From Pyronema omphalodes (lineage: Eukaryota; Ascomycota; Pezizomycetes; Pezizales; Pyronemataceae): a stretch of 64,000 bases of DNA. Location: the NCBI GenBank assembly GCA_024516155.1, contig JAJJXM010000002.1:620001-684000 (forward strand), read 5' to 3'. This document shows positions 57,368 through 64,000 of the stretch, in pieces. A program made the position numbers and the translations under genes. A model generated the notes under the pieces. That model was not told the DNA's origin. It did no database searches and worked only from the letters and a program-made list of their open reading frames with translations. Numbering within the stretch: the first letter of the stretch is position 1; the number at the start of each line of letters is the position of its first letter.

Positions 57368-58392
57368 ATATGTGTCTGTATCCCATACTTCATGTCTCAT
57401 ATGTAGAAGCGTTCGAAATCAGTACCGTTGCACACGTAGCCTCGTCCTCGCGTTGTCGACTTTTTTTTTGAAGTGGAATTGTTCCTGTTATGAAGCGACC
57501 AAATTATTCGTAGTATTTCTTTTTATGTAATTCCGTAGTGGCTGAAGCGTCTGGAATTTGCTCCGCAAGCTTTTGTGGAGGGGGCTCGAAATTTATTATT
57601 GGTAATAGCATTTGATGGGCTTGGTATATATATCCGGGCACATACGGACATTCCGGTTTCACCGTGGTGACTCTACAATGTAAAAAATTTCAGAGCCGAA
57701 TAAGGAATCTTTTATAGAAGATTACGGGTCACGGTACGCGGTGGAGGTAACGTGGAAGTTGGAGATTATTGGAGGCTCAATCATATGTAGTCGCGTCGCG
57801 TAATTTTTCAGTCTTCTCCGGCGTTCATCGCGGAGAAATAGTGGAATGACATCACCGCCCTCCACCGGATCTGCACGAATGCACGGGCGAAACACGATCT
57901 CACCTTCAACTTCAGCTCTCGCCGGTAAGAACCTTTCCAGAAAAAATAAGCACTGTGGTACTTCCCGAGCTTAGCTTCAAGTCAGTTCCACCGAATGAAT
58001 ACATGGCTCCGTAGACCTGGTAATCAACGTTAATCTAGCCCAACGCGAAAACCCTCACGGACACACGGTAGCAACATCAGACGACAGAAGTTAATTGTCA
58101 ACAAGATCTCTGTAGGAATGTACAACCTCAAGATGTGTAAACCATATGGAAATCTTAAGATCTAGACCATCGTATAGTAGAGGCCTTAAGGTTCCTCACG
58201 TGAAGTGGCAATCATAGGTACGACCCCGGGTACAAAAACGGTTCGGTTCAATTATGGTCTTACATTTAGAGATTAACTACAACTATTTTTTAGATGCAAG
58301 AAGCCGAAGCCAAGAAAACTTTCCCGTCAAAACAATGGGATTATCCCATCATGTATGGTCGCGATAATTTTAAAAATAAAAATTGGAAATCA

Positions 58393-59708
58393 TTACAGCT
58401 TTGTGCGGTACCAGTTTGCAACGGGATCCTGCAGACATTCTCCCAATGTTGTGTCTGTAAAGAAAAAAAAAACAAATGTTAACCAATATCCCATTGGACA
58501 GGATTCCTGCACTTACGAGTGTATCCAGCAGCCTTTCCTGCGTCAATTTGGTACGCTGTTAAGTTGTACACTGTCTGATAGTGGATATCATGCCTAAGTT
58601 GACATATTAACACCCAATACTACTGAAATTTATGGAGATAAACTAACGCAATGCTCATGTAGGCGTCCCATCTTTCGTCATACGCGGTTTTAACATTATT
58701 CTTGCTGTTCTGGATGAGACTAGCGGCATCCTGGTTGTAGTCGTCGGTATCAAGGTCCCACAGGATAACGTGGTATCCCAAGGTATTCATGGTGGCCTGA
58801 CAGGCGGCGTTACAGGAAATGTACGGTGGACGCATGTAGGTCGGGTATCTTCCGATGATTTTCAGGAAAGCTTGTTCATTTCTAACCATCTCGTATTTAC
58901 GGGTAGCTTCGTCAACGGCGGAGAGATCGGCATGTGTCCAGGTATGCGATGCAATTTGGTGGCCTTCATTGTACGCCCGCTGAATGACAGATGTCCATGC
59001 TGCTGTCGAGTCAATGTCTCCCTTATCGAGGTTGCTTCCACTGTATTCAATCAGTATCAACGGGTATCAACTTCAAGAGGGCTTCAAATCTTACGTAACG
59101 AAGAAAGTTGCCTTAACGCCCTTGGTTTTCAACAGGTCAAGGAGCGCAGCAGTGTAGAGGTATGGTCCATCATCAAAAGTACTGACAGCCAAAAGTCAGC
59201 TTCAGGAATTTGCAGAAAGGATTAATAAACTGACAGAGCAATCGTATTTGGCTTTGTACAGGCATAAATCTCAGATCCGTAAGGGACGCTTCCGAGTTTT
59301 GCACGTGTGGAAATCGCCGGAATCGTAGGCGCTGGGGCCGCAGGGCTGCAGTACTAATTCTGTAGATCAGGATCATGATCGCCCGTACACTACCATGGAT
59401 AAAAATACCCCGAAGTCCGCTTGACATCCAGTTCCTAACATCATTAGCTACGCATAACCGACACTATTTAAGTATAAGATAAACTAACCACAATGAGCGG
59501 TAGAATCTCCGCACCATCCAGCCTGAGAGCAGCATCGGTTCACAGTGCTTCCATTACAGCTGAGGTTTCCGTTGGCGGGTCCACATTGCCCGGTCGACGA
59601 ATCTCTTCTCGAAACTGAATCTTGTGTTGTAGTCGCGCGGTGCATGGCGCAAGCCAAAACGCTGGTGGCGGGCAAAAGTGCCAGGAGCAATGACGATACC
59701 GAAACCAT
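58393..59708 (-). CDS. Secreted chitin deacetylase (CE4) with one CBM18 domain, 7 exons
   Basis: Exons are 59708-59489, 59434-59409 (26 nt), 59353-59235, 59181-59095, 59040-58648, 58593-58517 and 58454-58393. Introns are 53-62 bp and all phases fit, giving 327 residues. Residues 1-19 are the signal peptide. A hevein-type CBM18 spans Cys42-Cys84 with eight cysteines (CGPANGNLSC, CCSQAGWCG, HCGTGCQ). The NodB deacetylase fold follows: motif 1 TFDDGP (123-128, Asp125 base and Asp126 metal), motif 2 SHTWTH (His183 and His187 metal), motif 3 RPPY (221-224), motif 4 ILWDLDTDDY, motif 5 AHDIH (about 282-286). The C-terminus NLTAYQIDAGKAAGYT and LGECLQDP is typical of fungal enzymes. It converts wall chitin to chitosan, which helps fungi evade chitinases. 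The start Met59708 was preferred because the upstream in-frame Met59819 would bury the signal peptide. Confidence 0.92.
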
Positions 59709-62700
59709 GTTGTTGATTGCGAGGTGACTGAAGGCTGGTTTCCCAACGAGAGGGGAGAGACCGGTGGTTATAAAGTTCGCCCCTAGAGGAAACTTATCAA
59801 CCCTTGAATGTGACGACAATTCACTTGGGATATTGTGTGTTGCCTGAATAGGCGAGGGACCCTGGAACCTCTGAACCTTGATCCAAGGAATATATTGCCA
59901 TAGATTGGTCGCCTGCAGAACTCGGCCGCGTTAAAGGACGACGCCGTATACTTAGAAGCCAGAACCCACTGCGGTGCACTATGCCATTGAATGTATACTT
60001 TCCCTAATAAGGGTTGTGTGGATCTCGGAATTTAAAACTTTCCCGATGCAAGTTGACGATTAGGCACTAGTTTAAGTCCTTGAGTGATTCACCGTGCATT
60101 TGCGCGGAAAGGCTTTAAAAAAAAAGGTTAAAATTAGAAATGCTGAACCGGTAAAGCGACAAATTCACGGCCTTATTTGACGGTTCCGAGACGGAGTGTC
60201 TCCGAAATTTTTATTTCTTACACCTAAAAAGTGGTTGGTTTGGGGACAAATTAGGATAAAATAGAAAACGGGTATGCACAGTATAGTGAACCTTATGTAC
60301 CTGCTGCAATTATCTCGCTAGTGCAGCTGGACTTTGCTTGAGTACTGGCTTTTATTGGTATCTGCCCAGCGTCGGAAAGCGAGTGGCGAGACAGCACTTT
60401 GCCAAGTGATAGATAGGGACGTACGGAAGTCAAGCGTGCATCGTCAATTTGTGGGGCATGGAATTTTGATGAGGTTCAGCGCTCGGAAAACACTTCACCA
60501 CGGGCTGCATAAACACTGCCAAGAGAACGTATCACCAAACTAAAGGTACAGTTGAAGTTACCTGAGCCGGGAGGCACAAGCAGTGCCCCACCCGTCAACG
60601 AACGAACTTGATCCACCGGCTGACACAGAACATGGTATATTCCAAGTTGCACTACCAGATGCTCGGAGGGCAGCGGATGTATGCAGTACATTGTGGATCC
60701 TGGGATTTGCCCTTACCATGAACGAGTTTCGAATTCCAGACGCTCTTTGGTAAATTCTTCGCCCTCGCAGGTCATGAAGGGGTTGTTAAATTGGCCATTG
60801 CACTGATTCTTGATTAAAAGGTAAGATTAGGCGATATCCAGCTAAATCATCGGAAAGTATTTCTTTCATGCATGATCTAATAAACAGTACCGACCTGAAG
60901 TACCAGAAATCACAAATCTACTCGACTCACGGTGTTGATACCATGAAGCTAAAAACAACAGGTTTGAAGTGGTACGAAACTGTGCACTCTATACTCCCTA
61001 CTGCTTTTTCCCCTTCACGGATGTCGGCTCAATTTGATAGATCCTAGAAAAGGGGATCATCAATATGTCTTGAGGAGGGGATCTGTTGAGATAGCTACAT
61101 AGGCGGCTAATAAACCCTTGTCGCGTGCCAAAGATAAATCCTTAGCAGCACGCTATCATCCGGTAGCTGGGAAACCAACCACATTGTAGAAATAAGCAGA
61201 GCCAATACAAACAGCCAAAATATTGATTTACTCAGAAAACAAACTACACTAAAAAGCTTATCTCACTACCAAGAATACCATCGGTATATGCCGTTGCATT
61301 GAATATCTCATTGTAAAATTGCCTTGGGTTGGTGAGGTCATATGTTCTGTGAGTTCCTGAACATACCAGTAGTGAAGAAACAAGCCATATATGCGTATGC
61401 GGTGTGTTGTTGTACAAAATCACACCCTACTACAGTCATCTACCACTGCAAATTTCATGATGACCAAGCTAATCAAACTCATAGGCATCATGACCTTCCT
61501 TTTGATACCAGCTCTTTACTCTGATTTCTTCAGGCAATCTTATCTAAACTAAAGATTTTATATTAATTGTCATTGAGTCGATATTTAGTATCAGTGAAGT
61601 AACTATTGTAAGACGTACTCTGTAGTGTAAACTTAGCCAGAGGAAAGCATAACTATATAAAAGTACTTCATATATTTTTCTAAAGATGTGATATGATGAG
61701 AGTTCTATTGGGTTATCAGCACCCCAACATCAACGACCATGACAACGGTGAATTGGAGTAAGCTGAAAATTAATTGTACGTGAACTGAGACGCTTTAAAA
61801 TACCTTCGGTTCCATGAATTGCACTTATGACTGCTTTCTGCAGATTCAGATACCCTTCCATATAAGCAAAATTTGAGGTACCGTGATGAGAAACTCGACT
61901 GGAGTAGGCTCAGCATATGCTCGCGTTTATCCGGGATAAATTAAGCTGCGGAAAGCCCTCCGCTATCGGCATATTACCAGCCACTAGCAGCGATTTCGGG
62001 AATCCACAAATACAGGGTATAAACTTCAGATAAAAGCAGCGAAACCCGCCCTGATCGACGGGGTGAACATGGTAGGCACATGGGACTGCAATAGGAACTA
62101 GGTAAAATTGGGAAGCCTATGACAAACGATCGCCAGCAGTGATGTGTATGTAGTGCAGCCCTGGATCACTGCCGAGCGAATGATTCGCATTAGTAGGTAA
62201 CTAATCAGAGTGCTCGCTGAATACCGAATCATTCAACACCGACGTTACGCAGACGGTTGATCATGCCGTAAATTACACCAATACCGTCTCTTCGTTCCGA
62301 TGTATGTAGGGTTATATAACTTAGCGAACGTGGTTCGCTTTCGTATTAGGCAATCTATTCAGTATGTACAACACAGAACTTTTTGAATCTGATCGGCTTT
62401 ATTGCATTTTTCATGATGCTCATTCCTTTACGATGAAGCATATCGCTTCGGTCTACATACAAACCGGAAACATCGGAACTCGGTAAAACCGGCTCAGATT
62501 ATCAACAATTTACATGAGGCTTACTCACATTACAGTCAGACCAATTACCGTATAGCGGATCACCGGATGTTGTTGTAACATTGCATGAAATAGTAGGTAT
62601 GTTTCTGAGCCAATCTCGGTGTGATCTAAGGCTTCTTGCAGCCAATCGTTTGAGTACTCGGGGTTCAATTTATGTCGCGAGCGAATTGTGGAATTTGCCA

Positions 62701-64000
62701 ATAATAAGTCATCTTATAAAAGAAATGTTCTCATAATGAGGTGATCAAAAGGCTTCAGCTAGGTAAGGTTCCGCCATCACAGCTCGCTAAAGCAGCCGAC
62801 TCAAATATTAGCCGAACAGAGAACCAATGGAGCTGAATTTTCAGAAGCTTCACTCTTACAGATTACTTCCGAAGTATCTATCCACTACATTGACACCAAA
62901 CATAGACGTCATTTATAAGGCTATTCAGTACCGATTCCTTCCGGCGGATATCCCGGAAACCAATAGTGCTCACGATACATATGCAATAAGCTGTACCGAC
63001 GTTTTTCTGTAGTCAGCAGGATAGCTTATCATGGTTTCGAAAAATTTATCCAGAGCGATGTATTAAAATTGTAAGCTCGGTCTGATAGAATTTTATATAA
63101 CGGCGGTTAAACCCTTACTATTTGAACTCTGGAGTTCCGAGTGATGAAAAAATCTTCAATCTTTGAAATTGATTCTTAACGCAGCATTAGAAGTATATTG
63201 TATCAGATATAGACCCTAGGCACTATCAACAAAACTGTTCACAATTTTTCTTTCCTGAGTCGATCAGGTCGGTACATTGTTCCTCTGCAGGATTCGAAAT
63301 AAAATTGGTTACGCCATTCCTCATCACTCGGATTTTTCGTCACGAATCACACACCATGACTGAGAATTTCGGAAGCATCCAGTAGTGATATGTGTGCTTC
63401 CGGGGGGTAACTATTGCATTCAGGCGTCAAAAACTTGTATAATCTTCCATTAAGATCTCCAGTCTAGGCCCATATTGGATGGCTATGCACTCAGGGTTTG
63501 CGTTAAGCACGACTAACCCCGAACAATTTACACAAAGTAATAAGACAACAATAACATAAGAGATATTTGGGAAAAGGTAGCAAAACATTAAGAATTGTAT
63601 GATGGTCCATTTGAACCAGAATCATCACAAGATGTCCGTTCTTCATGAAGGGAAGTTATCTTGGCGTTTCCTGTTACACAGGAAAAGTTGGGGGTGGTGG
63701 TACAATAGGGCGCCGGACTTACCCTTGTACCCAATTATAACATCCCTTGGCCTAACTTGTAAAGTGAAATATTGGTTCATCTTCAAAATCGCCTTACCTG
63801 TGTAGGCCTGTGTATGAAACTTCAAGATAGTACAGTAGTAGGCGTATGTTTGAAAATTCTATCTTACAATGCCGATGGTGCACCATAGGCGGCATGTAAA
63901 TTTGTTTTTTTCGTCCGATGATAGCGAAAGTTGTGTTTCTCAACTCTACCAGTAACTGGTGAGTGGATCATAAACAAAGGCATTCTCCCGATTTCTATTC
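59709..64000. other. 4.3-kb terminal region, no convincing gene
   Basis: This is sequence upstream of the chitin deacetylase to the window end. A minus-strand stretch around 60480-60830 has short open frames with cysteines (for example NQCNGQFNNPFMTCEGEEF) and possible splice sites, but no complete model emerged. Elsewhere only AT-rich, unrecognised sequence is seen. Confidence 0.5.
59768..59775 (-). promoter_or_regulatory. Possible TATA-like element of the chitin deacetylase gene
   Basis: CTTTATAA on the minus strand lies about 60 nt upstream of the chosen start codon. This position also argues against the upstream ATG at 59819. Confidence 0.3.

Larger units (their letters stand above)
55968..58392. 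other. Intergenic region dominated by a hexamer array
   Basis: It includes the protease promoter side, the TTTTCA array (56841-57367) and about 1 kb of unremarkable sequence before the 3' end of the chitin deacetylase gene. Confidence 0.6.

Noticed and set aside
56781..57530. Long ORFs on both strands with SF, HF, IF, NE or KM dipeptide repeats
   Set aside because: They are artefacts of the TTTTCA array; ends have no coding features.
1..64000. CRISPR arrays, bacterial operons or ribosome binding sites
   Set aside because: Introns and protein families show a fungal nuclear genome; the direct repeats are simple tandem arrays without spacers.

Overview
The window looks like a gene-poor stretch of a filamentous ascomycete chromosome (Pezizomycotina; Leotiomycetes is a guess). 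The evidence is short spliceosomal introns (mostly 53-120 bp, with GT..AG ends and CTGAC/CTAAC-like branch sites), AC- or CT-rich 5' leaders, and fungal protein families: DUF3431, a CBM18-bearing chitin deacetylase, an M35 deuterolysin, a PLC-like TIM-barrel protein and a sterol-oxidase/hydrolase fusion. About ten protein genes are supportable in 64 kb, far fewer than a typical fungal genome carries. The spaces between them are full of simple repeats, decayed genes and small inverted-repeat elements.

Layout. At 1-6.1 kb, three minus-strand genes lie in tandem: an OLA1/YchF-type ATPase cut by the window edge, an inositol-pentakisphosphate 2-kinase with a hydrophobic N-terminus, and a secreted PLC-like phosphodiesterase whose last exon I recovered by splicing. 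At 7.5-7.9 kb there is a 366-bp Fot1/pogo-like MITE with a second inverted repeat inside it. At 10.5-15 kb, two plus-strand genes follow: a small low-complexity protein and a spliced membrane-anchored DUF3431 protein. At 16.2 kb lies a G-rich heptamer array. At 19.6-20.4 kb, a five-exon gene for a small UPF0045/Ecm15-like protein includes an 18-nt exon. From 20.5 to 27.5 kb there is a small charged ORF, a poly(A) tract and the frameshifted relic of a GH43-like enzyme.

At 27.6-31.9 kb, a six-exon minus-strand gene encodes a 1264-residue fusion of a cholesterol-oxidase-like FAD enzyme with an alpha/beta hydrolase whose nucleophile position is cysteine. From 31.9 to 44.3 kb there are no intact genes. 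That stretch holds a 268-bp tandem repeat, a possible MITE, an MFS transporter relic, a foldback-like region, and matched C18 and G18 tracts beside an exact 18-bp inverted repeat. At 44.4-47.2 kb there is a large disordered protein with an IQ-like motif. At 55.1-56 kb lies an M35 metalloprotease, at 56.8-57.4 kb a 527-bp TTTTCA array, and at 58.4-59.7 kb a seven-exon chitin deacetylase. From 59.7 kb to the end I see no convincing gene.

There is no clear co-regulated cluster. The secreted enzymes (PLC-like protein, M35 protease, chitin deacetylase) suit a fungus that remodels its wall and digests external substrates. The kinase and the OLA1-type ATPase are housekeeping functions. Exon structures were derived by hand from splice signals, reading-frame phase and recalled family patterns; no search was run.
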